Under the pieces are notes generated by a model. The model worked only from the letters and a program-made list of their open reading frames with translations, was not told the DNA's origin and ran no database searches. A program made the position numbers and the translations under genes. A stretch of DNA of 64,000 nt, taken from an uncultured Coriobacteriaceae bacterium. Its GTDB lineage: Bacteria; Actinomycetota; Coriobacteriia; Coriobacteriales; Atopobiaceae. The DNA is taken from NCBI GenBank assembly GCA_902779675.1, contig CACZCK010000020.1, positions 1-64,000 of the forward strand, in the 5' to 3' direction. Each line of letters starts with the position of its first letter. Position 1 is the first letter of the stretch. This document shows, piece by piece, positions 10,910-19,812 of this stretch.

Positions 10910-12151
10910 TTAACGACCCCAGGTGAGCATCTGGATGTGGTGGGGCAACCCGCCCACGTACAGCGGCGTCACCTCGCCCTGCACCAGAGGACGCGCGTAG
11001 CGCACGAAGTCGTCGGTCACGCCCATCCCATCCTCGCGGATCCAGTCGAGCGGCACCTTGCGCTCGCGGTTGGCTACCGAGGCGATCTCGACGGTCGTGA
11101 ACTCGGTGAGATAGGGCACGTCGCTGATGCGCCGCACGGCGGGAATCACGCCCGTCTTGCCCTCGGAGGCCGCACGCACGGCCAGGCCACCCAGGGCATA
11201 GGCCTCGTCGAGGTCGGTCGCGCTGGCCAGGTGGTTGGCACAGCGTTGCAGCGTGGAGAACTCGACGGCGCGGGTCTTGACGCCCAGACGGTCGGAAGTG
11301 ACGCTCGCCAGGTAGCGGCTCGCGCCAGAGAGCGCGGCCTCGTGACCAAAGGCATCGAGCTTGATCGCGCTGGTGGGAGGCTCGGCCATGAGGGTGCCGT
11401 CGGGCCTGCGGGCACCCTCGGAGACCGCGACCACCACCGACTTCATCTGCTCGAGCAGCCCCGCGATGCGCTCCACGAGGGCGTCCTCGGTCACGGGGGA
11501 CTCGGGCAGCAGGATCAGGTCGGGGCACACGGCAAACTCCTGGCTCGCCAGCACCGACGAGCCAGCCAGCCAACCGGTGTTGCGGCCCATGATCTCGACG
11601 AAGGTCACGTTGCGCAGGTCGTACACGCTCGAGTCGCGGCCGATCTCGGCCACCGAAGTGGCGATGAACTTGGCCGCACTGCCGTAACCCGGCGTGTGGT
11701 CGGTACCCTCGAGATCGTTGTCGATGGTCTTGGGCACACCCACAAAGCGGATGCCACTCCCCTCGCGCGCACCGTAGGCGGAGAGCTTGGAGATGGTGTC
11801 CATCGAGTCATTGCCGCCGATGTAGAGCACCGCGCCTACGTGGTTGCGCTCAAAGAGGTCAAAGAGCCTGACGTAGGGCTCCTCGTCCTCTTCGGGCAGA
11901 GGCAGCTTGTAGCGGCAGCTGCCCAGGTAACTCGACGGCGTCTGGCGCAGCATCTGGATGTCGAGGTCGCTGCCGAGGGCCTTGCCCAAGTCGAAGAGCT
12001 TGTTGTCAAAGAGTCCCTCGATGCCATAACGCATGCCCAGCACGCCCGCGCCCATGCTGCGCGCAGTGCTGTAGACGCCCGCAAGGCTCGAGTTGATGGC
12101 CGCCGTCGGGCCGCCGGACTGCCCCACGAGCACGTTGTAGCTGCCTGCCAT
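10910..12151 (-). CDS. pfp: Pyrophosphate-type 6-phosphofructokinase
   Basis: A 413-residue PfkA-superfamily enzyme phosphorylating fructose 6-phosphate in glycolysis. The phosphoryl-donor site reads GGND (112-115), and the following motif is PKTIDND with K141. An Asp in place of the ATP-enzyme Gly (GGDG) together with Lys in place of Gly (PGTIDND) is the known signature of the PPi-dependent group. I infer that pyrophosphate is the donor, making the step reversible and ATP-saving. The N-terminal QSGGPTAAIN motif is also intact. The start at 12151 has a strong GGGGGAGGA site. The gene is alone, convergent with nothing, and its stop lies 95 bases before the Wzz operon promoter region. Confidence 0.85.
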   Translation of the reverse strand: MAGSYNVLVGQSGGPTAAINSSLAGVYSTARSMGAGVLGMRYGIEGLFDNKLFDLGKALGSDLDIQMLRQTPSSYLGSCRYKLPLPEEDEEPYVRLFDLFERNHVGAVLYIGGNDSMDTISKLSAYGAREGSGIRFVGVPKTIDNDLEGTDHTPGYGSAAKFIATSVAEIGRDSSVYDLRNVTFVEIMGRNTGWLAGSSVLASQEFAVCPDLILLPESPVTEDALVERIAGLLEQMKSVVVAVSEGARRPDGTLMAEPPTSAIKLDAFGHEAALSGASRYLASVTSDRLGVKTRAVEFSTLQRCANHLASATDLDEAYALGGLAVRAASEGKTGVIPAVRRISDVPYLTEFTTVEIASVANRERKVPLDWIREDGMGVTDDFVRYARPLVQGEVTPLYVGGLPHHIQMLTWGR

Positions 12152-12203
12152 GCTGTCCTCCCCCTATGCTTCGGACGGGGCCCACGGGCACCGTCCCGCT
12201 ACC

Positions 12204-12719
12204 TTACTCGGCCGTGAAGTGCTCCCGCAGCTTGATGGCCACGCATGGAGGCACCAGAGTGCTCACGTCGCTGCCCAGCGAGGCGAGCTCGCGCACGATG
12301 CTCGACGAGACGTAGCCGTAGCCCGGGTTGCTCATGACAAAGACGCTCTCGATGTCGGGAGCGAGATGCGCGTTGAGGTCGGCCTGCTGCAGCTCGTACT
12401 CGAAGTCGGTCATGGCACGCAGGCCCTTGACCACGCCGCCCGCACCAAGCTCGCGGCAGAAGTCCACCAGCAGCCCCGTAAAAGGCAGCACGCGGATTCC
12501 GCCAATGCTCGAGACGCCCTGCTCGTCCAGGGCCTGGCGCAGCATGTCGACGCGCTCCTCGAGCGTGAACGCCGTGCCCACGCCACGCTTGGTGCGCGAC
12601 TCGGCGACGGCCACCGTTACCTGCGGAAACAGGTGACGCGCACGACTGATCACATCGATGTGCCCAAGGGTCACCGGATCAAAGGTGCCCGGCACCACCA
12701 CGTGCTGGATATGGTTCAT
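12204..12719 (-). CDS. coaD: Phosphopantetheine adenylyltransferase
   Basis: This 171-residue nucleotidyltransferase makes dephospho-CoA from 4'-phosphopantetheine and ATP in coenzyme A synthesis. The N-terminal GTFDPVTLGH contains the T/H-x-G-H nucleotide motif (TLGH 17-20). Further conserved parts are KGLRAMTDFEYELQ in the middle and YVSSSIVRELA near the end, matching CoaD (KSKIVKE-like ATP loop). Length is normal. It follows rsmD by one base (stop TGA, T, then ATG), the widely conserved rsmD-coaD pairing. Confidence 0.95.
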   Translation of the reverse strand: MNHIQHVVVPGTFDPVTLGHIDVISRARHLFPQVTVAVAESRTKRGVGTAFTLEERVDMLRQALDEQGVSSIGGIRVLPFTGLLVDFCRELGAGGVVKGLRAMTDFEYELQQADLNAHLAPDIESVFVMSNPGYGYVSSSIVRELASLGSDVSTLVPPCVAIKLREHFTAE

Positions 12720-12720
12720 A

Positions 12721-13293
12721 TCAGGCTTCCCATCTCACGAGCGTGACCGCCGTCGTGCCACGCTTCTTTGCCTTGACGACCTCCGCCCCCGGCAGTGCGA
12801 GGTCGGGCGCGTCGGCGGCATGCTCATACAGTATCACCGCACACGGGGCGAGCAGCCCCGCCGCGCGAAGGTCGCACACAAGGCCCGTGACCACGCTGGC
12901 TTCGAGCGCATAGGGCGGGTCGAGCAGCACCAGGTCAAAGGGCCCGCCCTGCACCGCGCCGCGCGCCGTCAGGCCGAGCACGTCGCCCACCTGCACGATC
13001 GCCTGCGCGGAGGTTGCCCCAAGCGACTTGACATTGGCGCGCACCACACCTGCCGCCTTGCGATCGCGCTCCACGAAGGTGCAGCTCAGCGCCCCACGCG
13101 ACAGCATCTCAAGCCCGATGGCACCCGACCCAGCAAAGGCATCGAGCACCCGCGCGCCCGACAGATCGAGGTCGAACGCCGAGAGCACCATCGACGCGAT
13201 GGACTCGCGCACGCGGTCGGTCGTGGGACGCGTGCCCCTTCCCTCTGGAGCCGCGAGCGGCCGCCCGCGCCACATGCCTCCGACGATTCTCAT
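12721..13293 (-). CDS. rsmD: 16S rRNA (guanine966-N2)-methyltransferase
   Basis: A 190-residue Rossmann-fold SAM methyltransferase that modifies G966 of 16S rRNA. Its start MRIVGGMWRGRPL is the classic RsmD opening, so I use the ATG at 13293, which has an AAGGAAAGG site, and not longer in-frame extensions. The SAM-binding motif VLDAFAGSGAIGLEMLSRGA and the catalytic DPPY in LLLDPPYALEA are present. It lies between recG (52-base gap) and coaD (one-base gap) in one operon. Confidence 0.93.
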   Translation of the reverse strand: MRIVGGMWRGRPLAAPEGRGTRPTTDRVRESIASMVLSAFDLDLSGARVLDAFAGSGAIGLEMLSRGALSCTFVERDRKAAGVVRANVKSLGATSAQAIVQVGDVLGLTARGAVQGGPFDLVLLDPPYALEASVVTGLVCDLRAAGLLAPCAVILYEHAADAPDLALPGAEVVKAKKRGTTAVTLVRWEA

Positions 13294-13345
13294 GCGCAAC
13301 GCCTTTCCTTCGTGCCTTGTACGAACCCCGTACCACCACGCATGC

Positions 13346-15508
13346 TCATGCGCGCTCCACCTCGTCGAAGTAGAGCCCAAAGCGGTCGCGCACCTCGAGG
13401 GCCAGAGGACCGTTCTCGGGCCTCTCCAGGGCTGGGTCCTCACGAGCCAGCTCGCGGGCGTCACGGTGGGCCGCCTCCACCAGGTCGGTGTCGGTGGCCA
13501 GATCGACCACCCGAAGGCTCACGCCACCGTGCTGCCGGTAGCCCAGGACCTCGCCCTCGTGGCGCAGCTTGAGGTCGAGCTCCGCCAGCTCGAAGCCGTC
13601 GGAGGTCGCCTCCAGTGCGTCGAGGCGCTTACGTGCGGGCGTGCCGCGCTTGGCCGCGCACGCGAGGTAGACCGTGCCCGCCACGCTGCCGCGCCCCACG
13701 CGGCCCCGCAGCTGGTGGAGGGTGGCCAGGCCAAAGCGATCGGCGTCGAGCACCAGCATGACGGTGGCGTTGGGAACGTCCACTCCCACCTCGATCACCG
13801 TGGTCGAAACCAACACCTGCACCTCGCCAGCCCTGAAGCGGGACATGATCTCGTCCTTCTCGGCAGCGGACTGGCGCCCGTGCAAAAGCCCCACCTGCAG
13901 GTCGGGATAGATCCGCTCGCTCAGCTGCACCTGCATGCCAGTGGCCGAGTGCAGCTTGGCGGCGTTGGAGCGCGCCTCCTCGGGTACGTCGTCGAGCTCG
14001 GAGCCGTCATCGCTGTCGTCGACCAACGGACACACCACATAGGCCTGGTGCCCCGCATCGACAGCCTCCCTGATGGCCGTCCAAGCCACGTCGAGGTTCT
14101 CGGGAGCGAGCCCCTTGGTGGTGATTCCCGCCCCAGCAACCGGGCGCTCGGTGATGCGTGAGCAGGCCACGTCGCCATACACGGAGAGGGCCAGCGTGCG
14201 CGGGATGGGCGTCGCCGTCATGGTGAGCAGGTCGGCGCCTACGCCTTTGCGTCGCAGCGCGGCACGCTGGTCGACGCCAAAGCGGTGCTGCTCGTCAATG
14301 ACCACCAGTGTGAGGTGGCAGAACTCGATGTCGTCGGAGAGGATGGCCGTGGTGCCGAAGGTCACCGTGGTAGCCCCCGAGACGATGCGCTCGCGTGCCA
14401 CCGCCCGCTCGTCGGGCGTCGTGGAGCCCGTGACGAGCGCCCACGAGATGCCCGCCGCGTCGAGCAGGGGTCCGAGCTTCTCGGCATACTGGCGCGCAAG
14501 CACCGAGGTGGGCGCCATGACAGCGGCCTGGGTAGCGGTGTCGGCCACGGCGGCCAGCGCCACGGCGGCCACGGCCGTCTTGCCTGTGCCCACATCGCCC
14601 AACAGCAGCCGGTTCATGACGGAGGGCTCCGACATGTCGGCCAGAATGTCGTCGGCAGCCGCGCGCTGCTCGCGTGTGAGCGAGAAGGGCAGCGATGCCA
14701 GCAGGGCGTCCATGCGCGGGCCGGAGGTGGCGTGCGCGGTGGGCTCCACGCCCGACAGGGCAAGCCGCTGCCGGGTGAGCAGCGCTAGCTGCAGGCAGAG
14801 CAGCTCGTCGTAGGCCAGGCGGCGCCGCGCGGGCTCCTTTGCCGGCATGCCCGTGGGGAAGTGCACCTGACGCAGGGCGCGCCCCAGCGTCATGAGCCCA
14901 TGGCGTGCCGCAAGGCGGGCAGGCAAGAAGTCGCACACGTCGCCCACGTCGGCGAGCGCCGCAGAGACGATGCGCCGCATCCACGAGGCGGTGATGCCCT
15001 CACCCACCGAGTGCACCGGCAGCACGCGGGCGTAGGCGCCGCCCTCGTCGGCCGAGGAGAGCAACTCGTGGAAGGGGGCCTTCATCTGCTTGAATCCGTA
15101 GGCAAAGGTGACCTTGCCCGAAAGCGCCACCACGTCGCCCACATGAATCTGGTCGACGAGCCACGGCTGGCGGAAGAAGGTGGCCTGGATCACGCCGGTC
15201 TGGTCGAGCACGTACATCTCCACAATCTGCATGCGCGGCCGCGGCTTCTTGAGCGTGATCTTGTCGACCGTGCCCACAACCGTGACCTCCTGCCCCACGT
15301 CGGCCAGGGCGATGCTCACGGTATGGGTAAAGTCGAGGTAGCGATGCGGCACATGCAGCAACAGGTCGCGCACGCGCTCGATGCCCAGGCGATCGAGCGC
15401 CTTGGCGCGCGCACCCGAGACATAGCGAAGCCGCCCCACGTCATCTGCGAGGGAGCACGAGCGCGAGACGCGTTCGGCGGCCTCGCCGATGCTTGGGGCG
15501 GCTGGCAT
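13346..15508 (-). CDS. recG: ATP-dependent DNA helicase RecG
   Basis: A 720-residue superfamily 2 helicase that regresses stalled replication forks and processes recombination junctions. An N-terminal wedge with an OB-fold (about 60-150) contacts the fork, and two helicase domains follow. Visible motifs are the Q-like TREQRAAADDI (about 278-288), Walker A GDVGTGKT (304-311, K310), Walker B DEQHRFG (405-411) and the C-terminal QLRGRVGRG motif VI. Length fits RecG. The start at 15508 has only a weak ribosome site, 17 bases after the fakA stop, and may be translationally coupled to it. Confidence 0.96.
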   Translation of the reverse strand: MPAAPSIGEAAERVSRSCSLADDVGRLRYVSGARAKALDRLGIERVRDLLLHVPHRYLDFTHTVSIALADVGQEVTVVGTVDKITLKKPRPRMQIVEMYVLDQTGVIQATFFRQPWLVDQIHVGDVVALSGKVTFAYGFKQMKAPFHELLSSADEGGAYARVLPVHSVGEGITASWMRRIVSAALADVGDVCDFLPARLAARHGLMTLGRALRQVHFPTGMPAKEPARRRLAYDELLCLQLALLTRQRLALSGVEPTAHATSGPRMDALLASLPFSLTREQRAAADDILADMSEPSVMNRLLLGDVGTGKTAVAAVALAAVADTATQAAVMAPTSVLARQYAEKLGPLLDAAGISWALVTGSTTPDERAVARERIVSGATTVTFGTTAILSDDIEFCHLTLVVIDEQHRFGVDQRAALRRKGVGADLLTMTATPIPRTLALSVYGDVACSRITERPVAGAGITTKGLAPENLDVAWTAIREAVDAGHQAYVVCPLVDDSDDGSELDDVPEEARSNAAKLHSATGMQVQLSERIYPDLQVGLLHGRQSAAEKDEIMSRFRAGEVQVLVSTTVIEVGVDVPNATVMLVLDADRFGLATLHQLRGRVGRGSVAGTVYLACAAKRGTPARKRLDALEATSDGFELAELDLKLRHEGEVLGYRQHGGVSLRVVDLATDTDLVEAAHRDARELAREDPALERPENGPLALEVRDRFGLYFDEVERA

Positions 15509-15525
15509 GCGGTCTGACCTGGTTG

Positions 15526-17190
15526 CTACTCGATGGAGAAGACCACGGGGTAGAGCGGCTGCTCGCCGCGATGGGAGTCGATCTCGAGGTCGGGCTGAGC
15601 CTCGCCGATTGCCTCGAGCAGGTGCTCGAAGGCGTCGTCATCGAGGTCGGAGCCCGCGAGGATGGTGAGGGTGTCGCCCTCCTCGTCCTCCTGCATGCGG
15701 TTGATGACGCGCACGGTGACATCCTCGACGTCGGAGCCCACCACGGTGATGGCACCGCCCTCGATGCCCATGACGTCGCCGGCATGGATGGGCGAGCCGT
15801 CGGCGGCCTGCGAGTCGCGCACGGCGGTGGTGATCTCGCCGTCGCGGACGTCGGCGATGGCATCGGTCATGCTCTCGACGTTGTCCTCGAGGCTGCCCTC
15901 GGCGTCGACCACGAACATGGCCGAGAAGGCCTGCAGCACCGACTTGGTGGGCACCACGGCGGCCTGGCACGAGTCGCATGCCTCGACGGCGGCCTCGGCG
16001 GCCATGCGGATGTTGCCGTTGTCGGGCAGCACCACCACTGCGTCGGCGTTGGCCTCCTCGATGGCCTTTAGGATATCGGCGGTGGAGGGATTCATGGTCT
16101 GACCACCCTCGACCACCACGTCGACACCCAGCGAGCGCAGGATGTCAGCCTGACCGGAGCCAGCAGCCACGGCCACGAAGCCCAGCGGCTTGCGCGGACC
16201 CTTGGCCTCCTCGCGGTCGGCACGGATGCCCTCGGTGCGCTCCTGCGCCTCGAGGTCCATGTTGTGCACGAAGACGTTGAAGATCTGGCCGCGGTGCAGC
16301 ATGTGGCGCAGCACGCGGTCGGGGCGGTTGGTGTGCACGTGGATCTTGTAGTCGGGGTTGGAGCCCACCAACAGCTCGCAGTCGCCCATGCTCGCAAGGT
16401 AGCGCAGGGTCGCGTCCTCGTCGAACGACTCGGAGTCGGCATGGAAGAGGAACTCGGTGCAGTAACGGAACTCCGAGCCGGCCCAGTCGTCGTTGATCTC
16501 GATGTCGACGACGTTGGCAACGTGGGCCTTGGCGTCGTCGGAGTCGACGGTGGTCTTGAAGTCGGAGATCTCGCCAGCCTTGCCCTCGTAGGCGTTGACA
16601 AAGGCCTCAATGAGCGTGGCCAGACCGTAGGCGCCGGAGTCGACGACGCCGTTCTCCTTGAGCACCGGAAGCAGCTCGGGCGTGCGTGCCACCGACTCGT
16701 AGGCCTCGATGACCAGCGCATCGAGCATCTCGGGAGTGGTGATCCTGCTCTTCTCGAGCTGGTCGGCGCGGGCGGAGACGTCGCGCAGCACCGTGAGGAT
16801 GGTGCCCTCGACCGGCTTGCGGACCGCCTTGAAGGCGACCTTCACGCCGTTGCGCAGGGCGGCGGCGATGTCGGCGGGGGTGGCTCCGGAGCTGTGCGCC
16901 TCGACCAGACCCTCGGCGATGCCGCGCAGGATCTGGCTGGTGATGACGCCGGAGTTGCCGCGCGCGCCCATCAGCGAGCCGTGCGTGATGGCGGCGGCGA
17001 TGTCGGCCATGGAGGCGTCCTTGGGCAGCGCCTCGACCTCGGCCACGACCGTGTTGAGCGTCAGCGACATGTTGGTGCCCGTGTCTCCGTCGGGCACGGG
17101 GAAGACGTTGAGCTTGTTGATCTCATCGGCCTTGTCGGCCACGACCTTTGCCGCGGCGGGGAAGCAAGTGCGAATGACATTGGTGATCAT
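15526..17190 (-). CDS. fakA: DAK2-domain fatty acid kinase catalytic subunit FakA-like (YloV)
   Basis: A 554-residue protein. The N-terminal DAK2/DhaL ATP-binding domain contains NVFPVPDGDTGTNM (about 29-42) and GARGNSGVI. A middle domain and a C-terminal EDD-like part follow, the standard FakA/YloV layout. FakA phosphorylates fatty acids presented by a DegV-family FakB partner, allowing use of exogenous fatty acids. FakB is not in the window. I choose the ATG at 17190 (MITNVIRT), which fits family starts and a GAGGA site, over one seven codons earlier. yloU lies directly upstream (66-base gap), the usual yloU-yloV-recG order of Gram-positives. Confidence 0.9.
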   Translation of the reverse strand: MITNVIRTCFPAAAKVVADKADEINKLNVFPVPDGDTGTNMSLTLNTVVAEVEALPKDASMADIAAAITHGSLMGARGNSGVITSQILRGIAEGLVEAHSSGATPADIAAALRNGVKVAFKAVRKPVEGTILTVLRDVSARADQLEKSRITTPEMLDALVIEAYESVARTPELLPVLKENGVVDSGAYGLATLIEAFVNAYEGKAGEISDFKTTVDSDDAKAHVANVVDIEINDDWAGSEFRYCTEFLFHADSESFDEDATLRYLASMGDCELLVGSNPDYKIHVHTNRPDRVLRHMLHRGQIFNVFVHNMDLEAQERTEGIRADREEAKGPRKPLGFVAVAAGSGQADILRSLGVDVVVEGGQTMNPSTADILKAIEEANADAVVVLPDNGNIRMAAEAAVEACDSCQAAVVPTKSVLQAFSAMFVVDAEGSLEDNVESMTDAIADVRDGEITTAVRDSQAADGSPIHAGDVMGIEGGAITVVGSDVEDVTVRVINRMQEDEEGDTLTILAGSDLDDDAFEHLLEAIGEAQPDLEIDSHRGEQPLYPVVFSIE

Positions 17191-17256
17191 GACGTGATGT
17201 CCTCGGTTCATCTTTCCAGGTGGTACCTCGGTCAGAAACGTGCTAGCGGCGTGACG

Positions 17257-17604
17257 CTAGCGGCTGGTGCGCATGCCCTCGATGTGAACGCGGACGTCGA
17301 CATCGTCCAGCTCGGCGATGCGGCCGAGGAGGAACTTGACGGAGCTCACGAGGTTCGACGAGATGGCAGACATGTTGACGCCCTGCTCAACGACCACGTG
17401 CAGGTCGACCACCAGACGGCCATCCTCGGCCGACACGTCAACGCCCCTGCTGAGGCGCTGCGTGGGAAGCAGGCGCGTGACGCCCTGCTCCTCGTCGGTG
17501 ACGGCCATGCCCACCACGCCGTAGCACTCGAGCGCGGCGTAGCCCGCAAGATCGGCGATGCAGTCGTTGGAAACCTTGAGATTCCCAGGAATGACCTTTG
17601 CCAT
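17257..17604 (-). CDS. Asp23/Gls24-family envelope stress protein (YloU)
   Basis: This 115-residue protein starts MAKVIPGNLKVSNDCIADLA and has the alternating hydrophobic pattern of the Asp23/Gls24 fold (VDVSAEDGRLVVDLHVVVEQG, then LDDVDVRVHIEGM). Members associate with the membrane and wall-stress responses and are usually encoded next to fakA, as here. I use the ATG at 17604, eight bases after GGAAGGA; one three codons earlier overlaps that site. It is the first gene of the yloU-fakA-recG-rsmD-coaD operon and is divergent from rpmB. Confidence 0.85.
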   Translation of the reverse strand: MAKVIPGNLKVSNDCIADLAGYAALECYGVVGMAVTDEEQGVTRLLPTQRLSRGVDVSAEDGRLVVDLHVVVEQGVNMSAISSNLVSSVKFLLGRIAELDDVDVRVHIEGMRTSR

Positions 17605-17659
17605 GTGTATCATCCTTCCGCCTCATCGGTCTTGTGAGACCGGCGCACAGTCGTGGGTA

Positions 17660-17736
17660 AGTATATCGCAGCAAGAACAAGGTATGGCGAGAAGCTTGCC
17701 ATGGCTACCGTCTCGCCATATGATTGCCCCATATGG
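17660..17736 (-). promoter_or_regulatory. Upstream region of the yloU operon with nested inverted repeats
   Basis: A TATACT -10 candidate (minus strand, 17665-17660) lies about 55 bases before yloU, without a clear -35. Just upstream, ATGGCGAGA and TCTCGCCAT form 9-bp arms around a 17-base loop, and CCATATG (17716-17722) faces CATATGG (17730-17736). The 368-base yloU-rpmB gap also holds TGCCA-AAGG-TGGCA. Any of these could be operators; none matches a site I can name. Confidence 0.35.
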
Positions 17737-17880
17737 TCGCACGTCGCACCCTGACGGCGGGCAGCACATCGGCCGGCGCACGCTCTGGCTGGCGAGTCGC
17801 AGCTAGTGCCAAAGGTGGCAACGGAAGCCGACAAATTGTGGCTTGGCTACAAAACTGCCACAAGAACCTGTGCCAGACGC

Positions 17881-17908
17881 TTGCATGCCGCCCGCGGTGT
17901 GCTAAAGT
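17881..17908 (+). promoter_or_regulatory. Promoter of rpmB
   Basis: TTGCAT (17881-17886), a 16-base spacer and TAAAGT (17903-17908) form a reasonable primary sigma-factor promoter about 65 bases before the rpmB start. Confidence 0.6.
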
Positions 17909-17972
17909 AATTGGGCTTTTGTAAGTTGTCGGCGCCAAGCGCGACCGGCGCCGCCCTATGGAGGTCTGAGTC

Positions 17973-18173
17973 ATGTCTAAGGTATGCGATATCTGCGGCA
18001 AGCACACCGTTGCTGGTCGTTCCATCAGCCACTCCCACCGCACCGTGAACCGCAAGTTCAAGCCCAACATCCAGCGTGTCACCGTCTTCAAGGACGGCCG
18101 TCCCCAGAAGATGAACGTCTGCACCCGCTGCCTCAAGAAGGGCAACGTGGCCCGCACTGCTCAGCAGGCGTAG
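17973..18173 (+). CDS. rpmB: 50S ribosomal protein L28
   Basis: A 66-residue ribosomal protein beginning MSKVCDICGKHTVAG and containing SHSHRTVNRKFKPNIQ, the L28 core. It keeps two CxxC pairs (CDIC and CTRC), the zinc-binding form of L28. A GGAGG ribosome site precedes the ATG. It is monocistronic, with promoter upstream and terminator at 18203-18228, and divergent from yloU, the common Gram-positive arrangement. Confidence 0.97.
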   Translation: MSKVCDICGKHTVAGRSISHSHRTVNRKFKPNIQRVTVFKDGRPQKMNVCTRCLKKGNVARTAQQA

Positions 18174-18202
18174 CCAGAACTGCACCACATCGCGCGCGAA
18201 CG

Positions 18203-18228
18203 AAGGCCTCCCACGGGAGGCCTTTTTC
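18203..18228 (+). terminator. Rho-independent terminator of rpmB
   Basis: AGGCCTCCC pairs with GGGAGGCCT around a two-base loop, followed by a U-run (18223-18227). It lies 30 bases after the rpmB stop. Confidence 0.9.
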
Positions 18229-18255
18229 GTGTCGGCACATCGCCCATGCGTCTGC

Positions 18256-18325
18256 TCCATAAGAGGCTACCCTTTATGGAACGGATTGTTCTTCGCGCGA
18301 AAGGGCTACTCCCTTTTGCGCGAAG
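18256..18325. repeat. Two adjacent palindromes with CTAC(T) cores
   Basis: First: TCCATAAGAGG-CTAC-CCTTTATGGA (18256-18280). Second: CTTCGCGCGAAAGGG (18291-18305), core CTACT, CCCTTTTGCGCGAAG (18311-18325), with one mismatch. The second is nearly the same as the perfect palindrome at 57118-57151. They lie between the rpmB terminator and the end of the HAD-TPK gene. Confidence 0.8.
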
Positions 18326-18342
18326 CGGTGATGTTGGTACGG

Positions 18343-19737
18343 CTAAGCCTTTGGTGCGTCCGCCTGCACGAGATAGACCGCCAGCAGTCCCTTATGGCAG
18401 GTGACCACCGCGTCGCGGGAGACGACCACGTTGGAGACGCCCTCATCGGAGAAGGCGCGCAGCTCGCGACGGCTCAGGTTCCAGCGCATGCCCTCCTCCG
18501 AGACCACGGTGTCCTCGCGCAGTGGAATCGCTGAGAAGGTCGAGCCCACGGCACCGGGCTCGGCACCCACGACCCACTGGGCTGCTCCTTCCGGCGCCAG
18601 CACGCGACACTCCAGGCCGTCCTCCACTAGGCGCGGACAGGCGTCGGCAGCGTCGATGAGCTGCCCCATCACCGCCAGGGCATGGTCGGGCCGGCCGCCC
18701 GAGGCGCAGGTCAGCGTCAGGGCGAGCGCCTCTCCCCTGCGCGCCGCCTCATGGCGGGCGCAGTCGATGGCGAGCGCCAGGTCGGTGGCGTACTTCTCCG
18801 ACGGGAAACGAATCTGCGCGACGCCCGTTGCGCGAGCCCACTCCTGAACCTCGTCTCCCATGGAGTCGCCGTCGCCGCAGAGCATATCGGGCACCACGCC
18901 CGCCGCGCGGCACGCCAGCACCCCACGGTCGGCGGCAATCACGTAGTCATTCTGGGAGGCCAGGCTCGCAACGAGCTCCGCCGAGCTCGGATCGGGCGAT
19001 CCGTCGACCACCAGCGCCCGCAGCACGCCCTGGGTGTGCTCTGCGGGGCGCGCATAGTCCTCGAGCAGCGCGAGCGACAGCTCCGCGTAACCGTGCGCCA
19101 GAATGTCGGAGTGCTCGGCACAGAACGCCTGGTCGCGCCCGTCGTGGTCGTTGAACATGCACACGGTCTTGAGCCCAAAGTTGTGAGCAGTCCTCACCGC
19201 AAACGGTGCGTCCTCGAACACCCACGTGGTCTGCTTGTCGGTGCCCAGCGCGTCGAGCGCGTACTGGTAGGCCTCGGCATGCTCCTTGTCGGATCCGGTC
19301 TCGCTGGTCTGGATGACCCGCTCGAAGTAGTCCTCGATGCCATGGGTCGCAAGCGCCACGCGCACCTCGGGCTCAGTAGTGGCCGAGAGGATGAGCATGC
19401 GCACCCCGACAGCCTTCAGCTCGTCGAGGAAAGCCCGACAGCCGTCGAAGAGGCTGATGTCATTGACGTAGTGCCCCTGCACAGTGGCACGGATGCTTGC
19501 CAGCAGGGCCTCACCGCTCTCGCCGATGCCAAAGCGCTCGTGAAACCAGAAGCACATGTCGTCGAAGTTGTAGGCCTCCGCCTCGGCCAGCAGCTCGGGG
19601 GTCTTGGCGATGCCATGCTCGTCGAAGATGTCCTCCACCAGCGAGTTCCACATAGGCATCGAATCGACGAGGGTGCCGTCGCAGTCGAAGATGGCCCCGG
19701 TGATGGCGGCAGATGCGGTGTGGTCGGAAGTGGCCAT
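18343..19737 (-). CDS. HAD phosphatase fused to thiamine pyrophosphokinase
   Basis: A 464-residue two-domain protein. Residues 13-225 are a HAD-superfamily phosphatase of the beta-phosphoglucomutase-like type: nucleophile D18 and acid/base D20 in FDCDGTLVDS, motif II LSATTEPEV (about 118), and motif IV VFEDAPFAV (about 173). Residues 238-464 are a thiamine pyrophosphokinase: the aspartate loop LCGDGDSMGDE (287-296), SEKYATDLALAI (313-324) and a C-terminal ligand-binding sandwich with NLSRRELRAFSDEGVSN. The kinase half should convert thiamine and ATP to thiamine diphosphate. The phosphatase half could act on a thiamine phosphate, but that is inference. The ATG at 19737 has an AGGAGC site; no other thiamine gene is near. 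Confidence 0.87.
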   Translation of the reverse strand: MATSDHTASAAITGAIFDCDGTLVDSMPMWNSLVEDIFDEHGIAKTPELLAEAEAYNFDDMCFWFHERFGIGESGEALLASIRATVQGHYVNDISLFDGCRAFLDELKAVGVRMLILSATTEPEVRVALATHGIEDYFERVIQTSETGSDKEHAEAYQYALDALGTDKQTTWVFEDAPFAVRTAHNFGLKTVCMFNDHDGRDQAFCAEHSDILAHGYAELSLALLEDYARPAEHTQGVLRALVVDGSPDPSSAELVASLASQNDYVIAADRGVLACRAAGVVPDMLCGDGDSMGDEVQEWARATGVAQIRFPSEKYATDLALAIDCARHEAARRGEALALTLTCASGGRPDHALAVMGQLIDAADACPRLVEDGLECRVLAPEGAAQWVVGAEPGAVGSTFSAIPLREDTVVSEEGMRWNLSRRELRAFSDEGVSNVVVSRDAVVTCHKGLLAVYLVQADAPKA

Positions 19738-19812
19738 ATGGGCTCCTGACGGAAGGTGTGTGTGCACTAATAGGTAGTCGCGAAAGCAGATTCGATGATA
19801 GCAGGCAAACAA

